DNA from: Sphingomonas sp. 32-66-10 | GTDB lineage: Bacteria > Pseudomonadota > Alphaproteobacteria > Sphingomonadales > Sphingomonadaceae | Direction: 5' to 3' | DNA length: 61,746 nucleotides | Assembly (NCBI GenBank): GCA_002280565.1 | Contig: NCEF01000005.1 | Location: 75,589-137,334, forward strand | Shown here: one piece after another, positions 17,447 through 26,353 of the stretch | Numbering within the stretch: the first letter of the stretch is position 1 | Layout of the letters: every line of letters begins with the position of its first letter | Position numbers and translations under genes: made by a program | Notes under the pieces: model-generated | What the model saw: the letters and a program-made list of their open reading frames with translations, nothing else | What the model was told of the DNA's origin: nothing | Databases searched by the model: none

Positions 17447-18976
17447 ATGCAGTCAGCAGCAGAAATCCTGGCCGGGCCGTTCGGCACCATCCCCGAGCTG
17501 ATTGCCGCCCATGCGCGTGAGCGTGGCGACAAGCTGGCGGTGGTGCATGGCGATGCTGCGCTCACCTATGCGCAGCTCGATGCGCGGATGGACGCGATTG
17601 CGGCGGCGTTGCAGCGCGATGGGCTGGTGCGCGGACAGGCGGTCGCGATTATCGGGGCGATGAGCGTCGACTATGCCGCGATCTTTCTGGGTGCGATCCG
17701 GGCGGGCGGGGCACCGGCGCCGATTGCGCCGTCCTCGACCGGCGACCAGATGGCGGCGATGATCGCGGACAGCGGCGCTGGCGTGGTGTTCATTGATGCC
17801 GATGCTGCGGCGACATTGGGTGACCGCGCCGTGGCGGCGCAGCGGGTGATGCTTGACCCTGAAGCAGTGGATGCGTGGGTCGCGGGCGCGGGTGCGCCCT
17901 CCCCGGTCGACCTGGGCCCTGAGGATCCGTTCAACATCATCTATTCGAGCGGCACGACCGGAACGCCCAAGGGGATCGTCCAGCCGCATGCGATGCGCTG
18001 GGCGCATGTCGCGCGGGGCGATGCGGCGGGCTTTGCCGAGGCGGTGACGATGATCGCGACACCGCTCTATTCGAACACGACCCTGGTCAGCTTCATCCCG
18101 ACGCTCGCCTGGGGCGGGACGGCGGTGCTGCTGGGCAAGTTCGATGCGCGCGGGTTTGTGGAGGCGGCGGAGCGGCATAGGGCCACGCATGCGATGCTGG
18201 TGCCGGTGCAATATCAGCGGATCATGGCGCTGGCGGACTTCGATGCGTTCGACCTGTCCAGCTTTCGGTTGAAGACCTGCACCAGCGCACCGTTTTCGGC
18301 GGCGCTCAAGGCCGATGTGGTGGCGCGCTGGCCGGGGTTGCTGGTCGAATATTACGGGATGACCGAGGGGGGTGGCACCTGCATCCTCAATGCAACTGCG
18401 CACCCCGACAAGCTGCACACGGTCGGCCAGCCCGCGCCGGGGCATGACATCCGCCTGATCGACGACGACGGCCGCGAGGTCGCGCAGGGCGCGATGGGCG
18501 AGGTCGTCGGGCGCAGCGGTGCGATGATGTCGGGCTATCACGGGCGCAAACAGGCGACGTCGGAGGCGGAGTGGTTCGATGCGGATGGCAATCGCTTCAT
18601 CCGCCATGGCGATGTCGGGCGGTTCGATGAAGACGGGTTCCTGATCCTGATGGACCGCAAGAAGGACCTGATCATCTCGGGCGGGTTCAACATCTATCCG
18701 AGCGATCTGGAGGCGGAGTTGCGCCAGCATCCGGGCGTGCGCGATTGCGCGGTGGTAGGCGTGCCGTCGGCGCAATGGGGGGAGACGCCGGTGGGATTCT
18801 ATGTCCCCGGCGATACGACCCCGGCGGCGGAGATTCTGGCGGCGGTCAATGCTGGCCTTGGCAAGACCCAGCGGCTGGCCGACCTGATCGCGATCGACGA
18901 ACTGCCGCGCAGCGCGATCGGCAAGGTGCTGAAGCGCGAATTGCGCGACCTCTATGTGGAGAAGACCCCGGCATGA
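17447..18976 (+). CDS. AMP-dependent acyl-CoA synthetase/ligase
   Basis: About 509 residues. It activates a carboxylic acid to its CoA ester through an acyl-adenylate in the cytoplasm. ANL-family motifs are present in order: YSSGTTGTPKG (P-loop, about residue 165), YGMTEGGGTC (A5, about 302), GDVGRFDEDGFLILMDRKKD (hinge Asp region), ISGGFNIYPSDLE and the C-terminal LPRSAIGKVLKREL with the adenylating Lys. It is most like medium/long-chain or aryl-acid ligases; the substrate is unknown. ATG 17447 is chosen because GAGGAG lies six bases upstream. It overlaps the thioesterase gene by four bases. Confidence 0.93.
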   Translation: MQSAAEILAGPFGTIPELIAAHARERGDKLAVVHGDAALTYAQLDARMDAIAAALQRDGLVRGQAVAIIGAMSVDYAAIFLGAIRAGGAPAPIAPSSTGDQMAAMIADSGAGVVFIDADAAATLGDRAVAAQRVMLDPEAVDAWVAGAGAPSPVDLGPEDPFNIIYSSGTTGTPKGIVQPHAMRWAHVARGDAAGFAEAVTMIATPLYSNTTLVSFIPTLAWGGTAVLLGKFDARGFVEAAERHRATHAMLVPVQYQRIMALADFDAFDLSSFRLKTCTSAPFSAALKADVVARWPGLLVEYYGMTEGGGTCILNATAHPDKLHTVGQPAPGHDIRLIDDDGREVAQGAMGEVVGRSGAMMSGYHGRKQATSEAEWFDADGNRFIRHGDVGRFDEDGFLILMDRKKDLIISGGFNIYPSDLEAELRQHPGVRDCAVVGVPSAQWGETPVGFYVPGDTTPAAEILAAVNAGLGKTQRLADLIAIDELPRSAIGKVLKRELRDLYVEKTPA

Positions 18977-19743
18977 CTTCGCTTCCGCAATTGCTGGCCG
19001 ACGCGGTGCCGACCGAGAGCGGCTTTACGACCGAAATTCCGGCCAACTGGCTGCAGGGGCGCACCGCTTATGGCGGGCTGTCCTCCGCGCTCGCGCTGGC
19101 GGCGGCGAAGCAGGTCGAGCCGGACCTGCCGCCGCTGCGGTCGGCACAGGTGGCGTTTGTCGGGCCGCTCTCCGGGCCGGTGACGGTGACCGCGACCAAG
19201 CTGCGGCGCGGGCGCAACGCGGCGTTTATCCAGGCGGACATCGTGAGCGAGGCGGGACTGGGGCTGCGCACCAATTTCGTGTTCATGAGCCGGCTGGAGT
19301 CGGCGATCGACCATGACGGGACGGTGCGGGCGGAGCATGCGCCGCCGCCTGCAGACGCCGAACTCTACACCGGGCCCAAGGAGTTCTTCACCGGCAATTT
19401 CAACTTCTTCGACCTGAAGGCAGAGGCCGGGCCGACCGAGTGGCTGCGCTGGGGGCGGCTGATCGACCGGGCGGGGCTGGACCCGGAGGTCGAGCTGATG
19501 GCGCTGGGCGACGCGCTGCCGCCCGCGGCGTTCAAGCTGTTCGCCAAGATGACCCCGCTGTCGTCGCTGACGTGGCAGGTGAATATCCTCCAGCCTGCCC
19601 CGGTCACCACCGATGGCTGGTGGTTGCTGGAGGCGGAGACCGACAGCGCGCGTGGCGGCTATTCGAGCCAGACGATGCGGATGTGGGCTGCGGACGGGAC
19701 GCTGGTGGCCGAGGGGACGCAGGGCGTGGCGATATTCGGGTGA
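18973..19743 (+). CDS. acyl-CoA thioesterase family protein (hotdog fold)
   Basis: 256-residue double-hotdog protein of the TesB/acyl-CoA thioesterase II-like family (N-terminal NWLQGRTAYGGLSSALALAA, then RGRNAAFIQADIVSEAG; second half WWLLEAETDSARGGYSSQTM and MWAADGTLVAEGTQGVAIF). These enzymes hydrolyse acyl-CoA to acid and CoA. The start ATG at 18973 overlaps the ligase stop (ATGA), so the pair is translationally coupled. A ligase and a thioesterase of opposite direction in one operon suggests control of the acyl-CoA pool or release of a processed product. Confidence 0.88.
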   Translation: MTSLPQLLADAVPTESGFTTEIPANWLQGRTAYGGLSSALALAAAKQVEPDLPPLRSAQVAFVGPLSGPVTVTATKLRRGRNAAFIQADIVSEAGLGLRTNFVFMSRLESAIDHDGTVRAEHAPPPADAELYTGPKEFFTGNFNFFDLKAEAGPTEWLRWGRLIDRAGLDPEVELMALGDALPPAAFKLFAKMTPLSSLTWQVNILQPAPVTTDGWWLLEAETDSARGGYSSQTMRMWAADGTLVAEGTQGVAIFG

Positions 19744-19750
19744 GTCAATT

Positions 19751-19774
19751 CCTCCCCCAGCAAGCTGGGGGAGG
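19751..19774. repeat. CCTCCCCC hairpin
   Basis: CCTCCCCCAGCAAGCTGGGG plus GAGG forms a perfect hairpin of 10 bp with a 4-base loop, seven bases after the thioesterase stop codon. It is a single arm of the family-1 palindromes and may also limit read-through into the EF-hand gene. Confidence 0.6.
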
Positions 19775-19888
19775 AACGGTGACCGACACAATTTGCGACA
19801 CTTTCCCCACCCGCTGACAAACACGTGCGACAGGCGGGGTTCAGAAGGGCATCACTGCGGCGCCCCCTGCCGCGTGACAGGAGCCCGT

Positions 19889-20611
19889 ATGAAGAAATTT
19901 CTCACCACGGCCGCGATCGGCGCGATGCTGGCCGCTGGCACCGCAATCGCAATGCAGAGCGAAGCCCCGACTGCGCCCAAGCAACCGGTTTCGAAGGCCG
20001 AGATGCTCGCCCGCGCCGATGCGCGGTTCGACCGGCTCGACACCAACAAGGACGGCCAGCTGAGCGCCGACGAGCGCAAGGCCGGCATGGATGCCGCCCG
20101 CGCTGCGATGGCCGAGAAGAAGGGCGGCGAGCTGCAGGACTTCGTGCCCGGCGCACGGCGTGGCGGTGGCGGCATGGGCGAGCGGATGATGGCGCGCGTC
20201 GACACCAATGGCGACGGCCTGATCAGCAAGGCGGAAAACCGCGCGATGGTCGAGGCCCGCTTTGCCCGGATGGATGCCGACAAGGACGGCACGGTCGAGG
20301 CGGGCGAAGGCCGCAAGGGCATGGGCAAGGGCAAGTGGAAGCGCGGCGGTGAAGGTCGCGGTCCCGGCGGCCCGGGTGGCCCCGCGATGGCGATGAAGAA
20401 GGCCGACACCAATGGTGACGGCGCGATCAGCAAGGCCGAGTTCGACGCGATGTCGGCCCAGCGCTTCGCCAAGCTCGACACCAATAAAGACGGCAAGATC
20501 GACGCGACCGAGATGCAGGCACAGCGCGACAAGGCGCGCGACGCCATGAAGAAAATGCGCGAGCGTCGCGGAAACACACCGCCGCCACCGCCCGCCCCCC
20601 CGGGCGCGTGA
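19889..20611 (+). CDS. secreted EF-hand calcium-binding protein
   Basis: 240 residues with a signal peptide (MKKFLTTAAIGAMLAAGTAI, cleaved near AMA). Five canonical EF-hand loops follow: DTNKDGQLSADE, DTNGDGLISKAE, DADKDGTVEAGE, DTNGDGAISKAE and DTNKDGKIDATE. A Gly/Lys-rich linker lies between loops 3 and 4, and the C-terminus is a proline tail. It should bind several Ca2+ ions in the periplasm or outside. ATG 19889 (after GGAGCCC) gives the signal peptide directly. It sits immediately before a two-component system on the same strand, so it may be sensed by or regulated through that system (inference). Confidence 0.92.
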   Translation: MKKFLTTAAIGAMLAAGTAIAMQSEAPTAPKQPVSKAEMLARADARFDRLDTNKDGQLSADERKAGMDAARAAMAEKKGGELQDFVPGARRGGGGMGERMMARVDTNGDGLISKAENRAMVEARFARMDADKDGTVEAGEGRKGMGKGKWKRGGEGRGPGGPGGPAMAMKKADTNGDGAISKAEFDAMSAQRFAKLDTNKDGKIDATEMQAQRDKARDAMKKMRERRGNTPPPPPAPPGA

Positions 20612-20694
20612 CGGCGATGCCGGGCGGGATTCGCGACCTCCTCCGCGCCCGCCCGGCACTTCCCGAGCGGACGGAATCTGCTAACTCCAACGAG

Positions 20695-21417
20695 ATGACC
20701 AATGAGACCCCGCATTTGCTGCTCGTCGATGACGAGCGTTCGATCCGCGAGCCGCTGGCGCAATATCTGACCAAGCAGGGGTTCCGCGTGACGCAGGTCG
20801 CCGATGCGGAAGCGGCACGGACGCGGCTGTCTGCCTATTCGATCGATCTCGTCGTGCTCGACATCATGATGCCGGGCGAGGATGGGCTGAGCCTGTGCCG
20901 GCATATCCGCGCGACCAGCGAAGTGCCGGTGATCCTGCTGACCGCCAAGAGCGAGGAGACCGACCGGATCGTGGGGCTGGAGATGGGCGCCGACGATTAT
21001 GTCGTGAAGCCCTTTTCCCCGCGCGAGCTGGCGGCGCGGATCAAGGTGGTGCTGCGGCGGATGCAGGCGGGCGGGACGCGCCTGTCTGCGCCGGATAGCG
21101 GCAGCTATGCCTTTTCCGGATGGGTGCTCAAGACCGGCGAGCGCGCACTGGTCGATCGCGAGGGCGTGTCGGTGCCGCTGTCGACCGGCGAGTATAACCT
21201 GCTGCTCGCGCTCGTCATGCGGCCGCGCGCGGTGCTGACGCGCGACCAGCTGCTCGACCTGACGCAGGGGCGCGAGGCAGCGGCGTTCGACCGCGCGATC
21301 GACAATCAGGTCAGCCGGTTGCGCAAGAAGATCGAGCCGGATGCCAAGAACCCGACGCTGATCAAGACCGTGTGGGGCGGCGGCTACACGCTCGCGAGCG
21401 ACGTCACCAAGCTGTGA
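20695..21417 (+). CDS. OmpR-family response regulator
   Basis: 240-residue response regulator. The receiver domain (about residues 5-120) has the acidic pair DDE, phospho-acceptor Asp in VVLDIMMPGEDG, and DYVVKPFSPRELAARIKVVL with the conserved Lys. The C-terminal winged helix (about 140-235) includes LSTGEYNLLLALVMRPRAVL and RAIDNQVSRLRKKIEPDA. The start at ATG 20695 is preferred because it begins just before the receiver. The stop overlaps the GTG start of the kinase (GTGA), so the pair is one operon. EF-hand genes with an adjacent regulator pair suggest cation or envelope-stress sensing. Confidence 0.92.
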   Translation: MTNETPHLLLVDDERSIREPLAQYLTKQGFRVTQVADAEAARTRLSAYSIDLVVLDIMMPGEDGLSLCRHIRATSEVPVILLTAKSEETDRIVGLEMGADDYVVKPFSPRELAARIKVVLRRMQAGGTRLSAPDSGSYAFSGWVLKTGERALVDREGVSVPLSTGEYNLLLALVMRPRAVLTRDQLLDLTQGREAAAFDRAIDNQVSRLRKKIEPDAKNPTLIKTVWGGGYTLASDVTKL

Positions 21418-22784
21418 GCGCGCCCTCGTTCCTCAAGCGGCTGGTGCCGAGCAGCCTGACCGGGCAGATCGCGTTGCTGGTCGCGCTGGCGCTATTCGTG
21501 GCGCAGGCGATCAATTTCGCCCTGATCCTGCGCGAGCGGCGCTCGCTGCGCTTCGAACAAGTCACTGCGCCGGCGGTCACCCGCGTGGTCGATGCGGCCG
21601 AGCGTATCCGCGACGGCCGGTTTCGCGACCCACCGGAGCAGCGCAAGGCGCGGTTGCGGCTGGAACCCACCAATCCAATCCCGCCGGGGTTGCGCAACAA
21701 TCCTGAAGTCGAGCAAGGCATCCGCACCTCCCTCGCCGAGGCCGGGATCCCGGTGGGGCGCATCGTTACGGGCGTGCGCAAATTGTCTCCGACCGACCCG
21801 CGTTTCGCCCGGATGAACGCGTTGCGTGCCGAGCGCATGAAGCGGCTGGGCGGCGAGCTGATGGTCGCGGTCGAACTGCCCGGCAAGGGCTGGCTGGTGC
21901 TGACATCGGCATGGCCACGCAGCGATGGCGACATCATCTGGCGGCTGATCCTGCAGACGCTGATCATCTATGGAGTGGTGCTGGTGCCGGTGCTGTGGGT
22001 CGGCGCGCGCGTCAACCGGCCGTTGCGCTCGCTCGCCGATGCGGCGCGCGGGTTCAGCCCGGGTGCTGCGCCCGCGCCGATCGAGGAGCGCGGGCCGGGT
22101 GATGTGCGCGCGGTGATCGCCGCGCATAATCTGATGCGCAGCCGCGTGACCGCGATGCTTGACGAGAAAGACCAGATGCTCGGCGCAATCGGGCACGACT
22201 TGCGCACGCCGCTCGCTGCGCTGCGCGTACGGATCGAATCGGTCGAGGATGACGAAGACCGCGCGCGCATGGCCGACACGATCGACGAGATGAACCGCAC
22301 GCTCGACGACATATTGTCGCTGGCGCGGCTGGGTCGACCGAGCGAGCCGCTTACCGAGACCGATCTGTCGGCGCTGATCGATGCGGTGGTCGATGATTTC
22401 CGCGATCTGGGCGCGGCGGTCGAGTATGAGAATGGCCATCGCCTGATCCGGCGCATCCGCCCGTCGCTGATGCGGCGCGCGCTGCGCAATCTGATCGAGA
22501 ATGCGATCAAGTATGCCGGCGCGGCCGAAGTGACCTTGATCCAGGATGCGGGCGGCGTGCGGATCGAGGTCGCCGATCGCGGCCCGGGCATTCCAGCCGA
22601 GCAGATTGCGGCGGTGTTCGATCCGTTCACCCGGCTCGACCCCTCACGCAACCGCACCACCGGTGGCGTGGGCCTCGGCCTGACGCTGGCGCGCGCAATC
22701 GTGCGCGAGGCAGGGGGCGATGTCACGCTGGCGAACCGCGACGGCGGCGGGCTGTGCGCGACGATCACGCTGCCGGGGCGCTAA
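21414..22784 (+). CDS. sensor histidine kinase, EnvZ-like
   Basis: 456-residue membrane kinase. There are two transmembrane segments (about residues 14-35 and 178-200) flanking a periplasmic sensor of about 140 residues, then HAMP (NRPLRSLADAARGF), the dimerisation domain with phospho-His in AIGHDLRTPLAALRVRIESV (about residue 262), N box LRNLIENAIKYAG, G1 VADRGPGIPAEQI and G2 GGVGLGLTLARAIV. The small sensor domain lacks a named fold. The GTG start at 21414 overlaps the regulator stop codon. It forms an envelope-sensing two-component system with the preceding gene. Confidence 0.92.
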   Translation: MSAPSFLKRLVPSSLTGQIALLVALALFVAQAINFALILRERRSLRFEQVTAPAVTRVVDAAERIRDGRFRDPPEQRKARLRLEPTNPIPPGLRNNPEVEQGIRTSLAEAGIPVGRIVTGVRKLSPTDPRFARMNALRAERMKRLGGELMVAVELPGKGWLVLTSAWPRSDGDIIWRLILQTLIIYGVVLVPVLWVGARVNRPLRSLADAARGFSPGAAPAPIEERGPGDVRAVIAAHNLMRSRVTAMLDEKDQMLGAIGHDLRTPLAALRVRIESVEDDEDRARMADTIDEMNRTLDDILSLARLGRPSEPLTETDLSALIDAVVDDFRDLGAAVEYENGHRLIRRIRPSLMRRALRNLIENAIKYAGAAEVTLIQDAGGVRIEVADRGPGIPAEQIAAVFDPFTRLDPSRNRTTGGVGLGLTLARAIVREAGGDVTLANRDGGGLCATITLPGR

Positions 22785-22797
22785 GCGGTTGCATATT

Positions 22798-22967
22798 CCT
22801 CCCTCAGCTTGTCTCGATGAGGGGGGCCGCCGCCGCAGGCGGTGGTGGAGGGGCCGCGTCACAGCGCGGACACGTTGCCTCACGCGACACCGCTGCGTCT
22901 GCGCGCAGCGGCCCCTCCACCACCCGCTACGCGGGCGGTCCCCCTCCCCCAGCGCGCTGGGGGAGGA
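22798..22967. repeat. long inverted REP pair, divergent family 1
   Basis: Left half CCTCCCTCAGCTTG...CGCCGCAGGCGGTGGTGGAGGGGCCGC and right half GCGGCCCCTCCACCACCCGC...CCCCAGCGCGCTGGGGGAGG are inverted copies separated by about 50 bp. Each half also contains its own hairpin. It fills the 204-bp gap 22785-22988. Confidence 0.7.
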
Positions 22968-22988
22968 ATTTGGATCGGGGGACATGAT

Positions 22989-23534
22989 GTGAGCGGGTTC
23001 GAGTTCATCTTTTCGCTGTTCGGGCTGATGCTTGGCCTGTCGCTCGCCGAGGGATTGGGCGGGCTGACGCGGGCGATCAAGCGGCGCGGGCTGAGCGGGA
23101 TCGGGTGGTCGACCGGGCTGCTCGGGCTGTTCGTGTCGTGCGATGTCGTGACATTCTGGATGTATGGCTGGGCGATGCGCGAGCAACTGCCGCTGAGCTG
23201 GCCGGTGATGTTCGGCGGGTTTCTGGTGACCGCGGTCTATTTCGTCGCGGCGTCACTGGTGTTCCCCGACACGATTGACGCGGACAGCGATCTCGACGGG
23301 CATTTCGACCGGTATCGCCGCACAGTGATTGGCGCGGTGTTGCTGTGCAATGTGGTGCTGGTCGGGACTGCCTATGCGCTGGTCGACCTCAATCTCGACT
23401 TGCGCAGCGTGATTATCACCTTCTCGTTCTTCCCGGTCAGCCTGATGGCGGTGCTGACGCGCGACCGGCGGGTGGTGATGGCGTGCCTGATCTGGCTGAT
23501 CGCGCTCTATCCGCTGTCGGCGGTGTGGCATTGA
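22989..23534 (+). CDS. integral membrane protein, unknown function (181 aa)
   Basis: 181 residues with about five to six hydrophobic helices (FEFIFSLFGLMLGLSLAEGL; GWSTGLLGLFVSCDVVTFWM; VMFGGFLVTAVYFVAASLVF; VIGAVLLCNVVLVGTAYALV; VIITFSFFPVSLMAVL; VVMACLIWLIALYPLSAVW). No transporter motif is seen. GTG 22989 is the only plausible start before the first helix. It follows the histidine kinase after a REP element and is therefore probably a separate unit. Function is not recognised. Confidence 0.7.
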   Translation: MSGFEFIFSLFGLMLGLSLAEGLGGLTRAIKRRGLSGIGWSTGLLGLFVSCDVVTFWMYGWAMREQLPLSWPVMFGGFLVTAVYFVAASLVFPDTIDADSDLDGHFDRYRRTVIGAVLLCNVVLVGTAYALVDLNLDLRSVIITFSFFPVSLMAVLTRDRRVVMACLIWLIALYPLSAVWH

Positions 23535-23540
23535 GTCCTT

Positions 23541-23668
23541 CAATCCTCCCCCGCCAGGGGGAGGTGTCAGCGCAGCTGACGGAGGGGGAGGAAGCACGAT
23601 GGTCTAGTCACTCCCGTCCTCCCCCTCCGTCGCCTTCGGCGCCACCTCCCCCTAGCGGGGGAGGATTT
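23541..23668. repeat. REP/BIME-like paired palindrome, family 1
   Basis: CCTCCCCCGCCAGGGGGAGG, then TCAGCGCAGCTGACGGAGGG, a short centre, and the inverted CCTCCCCCTCCGTCGCCTTC with CGCCACCTCCCCCTAGCGGG. It is the best-preserved copy along with that at 28621. It lies between the convergent membrane-protein and ndk genes. Confidence 0.75.
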
Positions 23669-23679
23669 GATACCCTCAA

Positions 23680-23712
23680 ACGCAAAACGGGCCGGAGTTG
23701 CCCCCGGCCCGC
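23680..23712 (-). terminator. intrinsic terminator of ndk
   Basis: On the minus strand CGGGCCGG...CCGGCCCG (8-bp arms 23704-23711 and 23688-23695, loop 8) is followed by TTTTGCGTTT. It lies 27 bp after the ndk stop codon. Confidence 0.7.
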
Positions 23713-23739
23713 TTCGTTCTGGTCAGGTGATCGGATCGA

Positions 23740-24168
<429 letters not shown>

Positions 24169-24253
24169 GCGGCTCCTGTCATATGGGGGATGGGATTGCG
24201 CGCGCCTCTAGTCGGGTGCGGGCGTGGTGGCAAGGGGGCGGTGGATCGGCCCG

Positions 24254-24694
24254 CTACGCCGCCTGCGCCCAGCGGCCGGTTTCGTCCTGTTTCCAGTAGC
24301 GGCGCTCGACACCGTCGCGGTCGGCGAGGGTCTTCCACGCGATCCGCGCCGCGCCGATGCTGTCTTCGCCGAAAAAGTGGAACGCGCGGTCGAAGGTCAG
24401 GGCTTCGTCGCGCCATTCGCCGTCGATCAGCGCGACGTGGCGCGCGCCGTTGCCGGGCGCGACCGCTTCGCCGATCAGGACGGGCTGGAGGCTGTCATCC
24501 CCTGCCCCGGCCTGGGCGTGCGGCAGGAAGCTGTCGGGGCGGAAGGTCCACAGCAGCTGGTCGATCCGGCGACGCTGTTCGGCGTCGGCGGAGACGATCA
24601 GCAGGCGCTGGCCGGTTTCCACCACCTTGGCCGCGATCTGCGGGAGCGCGCGCTCCAGCGGGGTCGCGGTGAGGTGGTAGAAATCGACCTGCAT
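24254..24694 (-). CDS. holC: DNA polymerase III chi subunit
   Basis: 146-residue HolC. Chi links the clamp loader to single-strand binding protein at the replication fork. The N-terminus MQVDFYHLTATPLERALPQI and the middle GQRLLIVSADAEQRRRIDQL and LWTFRPDSFLPHAQ are typical, and NGARHVALIDGEW and FGEDSIGAARIAWKTL complete the fold. The ATG at 24694 lies 7 bp after pepA, so it is cotranscribed. The longer frame reading into pepA is not the true start. Confidence 0.93.
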   Translation of the reverse strand: MQVDFYHLTATPLERALPQIAAKVVETGQRLLIVSADAEQRRRIDQLLWTFRPDSFLPHAQAGAGDDSLQPVLIGEAVAPGNGARHVALIDGEWRDEALTFDRAFHFFGEDSIGAARIAWKTLADRDGVERRYWKQDETGRWAQAA

Positions 24695-24701
24695 GGCCCG
24701 A

Positions 24702-26177
24702 TCAGCGCTCGAAATTGTCGCGGATATAGCGGTCGAGCAGGCGCACGCCGTAGCCGGTTGCGCCCTTGTCATAGTTGGGGCCGGGCTTGTCGGCCCAGAC
24801 CATGCCGGCGATGTCGAGATGCGCCCAGCGCACGCCGGGGTCGACGAAGCGCTGGATAAACTGCGCCGCGGTGATCGATCCGGCGCCGCGCGGGCCGACA
24901 TTCTTCATGTCGGCGATCGGGCTGTCGATCAGCTTGTTGTACGCCTCGCCGAGCGGGAAGCGCCACAGCTGGTCGCCGGTCGCGCGGCCGGCCGAGAGCA
25001 GCTCTTCGGCCAGGCCATCGTCATTGGCGAACAGGCCGCCATGCTCGCTGCCCAATGCGATGATCATCGCGCCGGTCAGGGTAGCGAGATCGACGATGGT
25101 CTTGGGACCATGCGTGCGCTGGACCCAGGTGACCGCGTCGCACAGGACGAGGCGGCCCTCGGCGTCGGTGTTGATGACTTCGATCGTCTGGCCCGACATC
25201 GAGGTGACGACGTCACCCGGACGCTGGGCGTTGCCGTCGGGCATGTTCTCGACCAGGCCGCACACGCCGATGACATTCGCCTTGGCCTTGCGCAGCGCGA
25301 GCGCCTTCATCGCGCCGGCGACGGCACCTGCGCCGCCCATGTCCCACTTCATGTCTTCCATGCCGGCGGCGGGCTTGATCGAGATGCCGCCGGTGTCGAA
25401 GGTCACGCCCTTGCCGACCAGCGCGACATCGACGTCACCGGTACCCTTGCCGTTCCAGCGCATCGCGAGCAGGCGCGCTTCACGGCGCGAACCCTGTGCG
25501 ACGCCGAGCAGCGCACCCATGCCGAGCTTTTCCATGTCGGTGCGGTCGAGCACGGTGATTTCGATGCCGAGCTCCGCAAGGTGGCGGCAACGCTCGACGA
25601 AGCTTTCCGGGTAGATGATGTTTGGCGGCTCCGACACGAGCGTGCGGGTCAGCTCCATCCCCTTGGTCACCGCGTCGAGGCTCGCCCAGCTCGACTCGCT
25701 GTCGGCGGGGGCGTTGGCGAGCGTGAGGGTGTCCAGCGTCGGCTTCTGCTTGTCGCTGAGCTTGGTGCGATAGACATCGTGCCGCCAGCTGCGCTGCACC
25801 GCGGCCGCGGCGAAGCGCGCGACGGCGCGCGCGGTTGGAGCGCCGCCAAGGGCAGCGAAATCGACCGTGACGCCGGTCACGCCCGAGGTCAGGAAGCGCG
25901 CGGTCAGCGATCCACCGGCGCGTTCATAATCGGCCTCGCTGCCCGAACCGACGCCGAGCAGCAGGATGCGGTTCGCCGCCTCGTCGCCAGGGACGAAGAT
26001 TTCGGCGACGCTTCCCGCCTCACCCTCGAACCGGCCCGCACGCGCGGCACCGCGCACCAGCGCCAGCGTCGCGTCGTCGAGCGTGCCGGCGGGCATGCGA
26101 TCCAGCCCGTCCTTTTCGACCGGGAGCGCGAGCACGGCCGCATCGGTGGGGCGGGTGGCGGAAAAAATGACCTGCAT
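24702..26177 (-). CDS. pepA: leucyl aminopeptidase (M17)
   Basis: 491-residue cytosolic M17 aminopeptidase that removes N-terminal residues and, in some bacteria, also binds DNA. The dinuclear-metal motifs are visible: VGKGVTFDTGGISIKPAAGM (Lys and Asp ligands), KWDMGGAGAV and the signature NTDAEGRLVLCDAV. The C-terminal half contains GSEHGGLFANDDGLAEEL and GPRGAGSITAAQFIQRF. Length is normal. ATG 26177 has AGGAAG upstream. It is divergent from lptD across 176 bp. Confidence 0.96.
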   Translation of the reverse strand: MQVIFSATRPTDAAVLALPVEKDGLDRMPAGTLDDATLALVRGAARAGRFEGEAGSVAEIFVPGDEAANRILLLGVGSGSEADYERAGGSLTARFLTSGVTGVTVDFAALGGAPTARAVARFAAAAVQRSWRHDVYRTKLSDKQKPTLDTLTLANAPADSESSWASLDAVTKGMELTRTLVSEPPNIIYPESFVERCRHLAELGIEITVLDRTDMEKLGMGALLGVAQGSRREARLLAMRWNGKGTGDVDVALVGKGVTFDTGGISIKPAAGMEDMKWDMGGAGAVAGAMKALALRKAKANVIGVCGLVENMPDGNAQRPGDVVTSMSGQTIEVINTDAEGRLVLCDAVTWVQRTHGPKTIVDLATLTGAMIIALGSEHGGLFANDDGLAEELLSAGRATGDQLWRFPLGEAYNKLIDSPIADMKNVGPRGAGSITAAQFIQRFVDPGVRWAHLDIAGMVWADKPGPNYDKGATGYGVRLLDRYIRDNFER

Positions 26178-26353
26178 GAAGCTTCCTGTTCCTGTGGGCG
26201 TTAGCGGTTCGGATGGGCCGCGATTCAGTTGTATCTAGGCGCGGCACCCCACCGGGGCAACGCCGGGCGATTGCGAAGCGGGCCGTGCGGTGCGATAGGG
26301 CTGCTTCGGCCCTGCGCGGGGCGAGAGTTGGTTCAAAGGGGTTTTCGAGAAAC

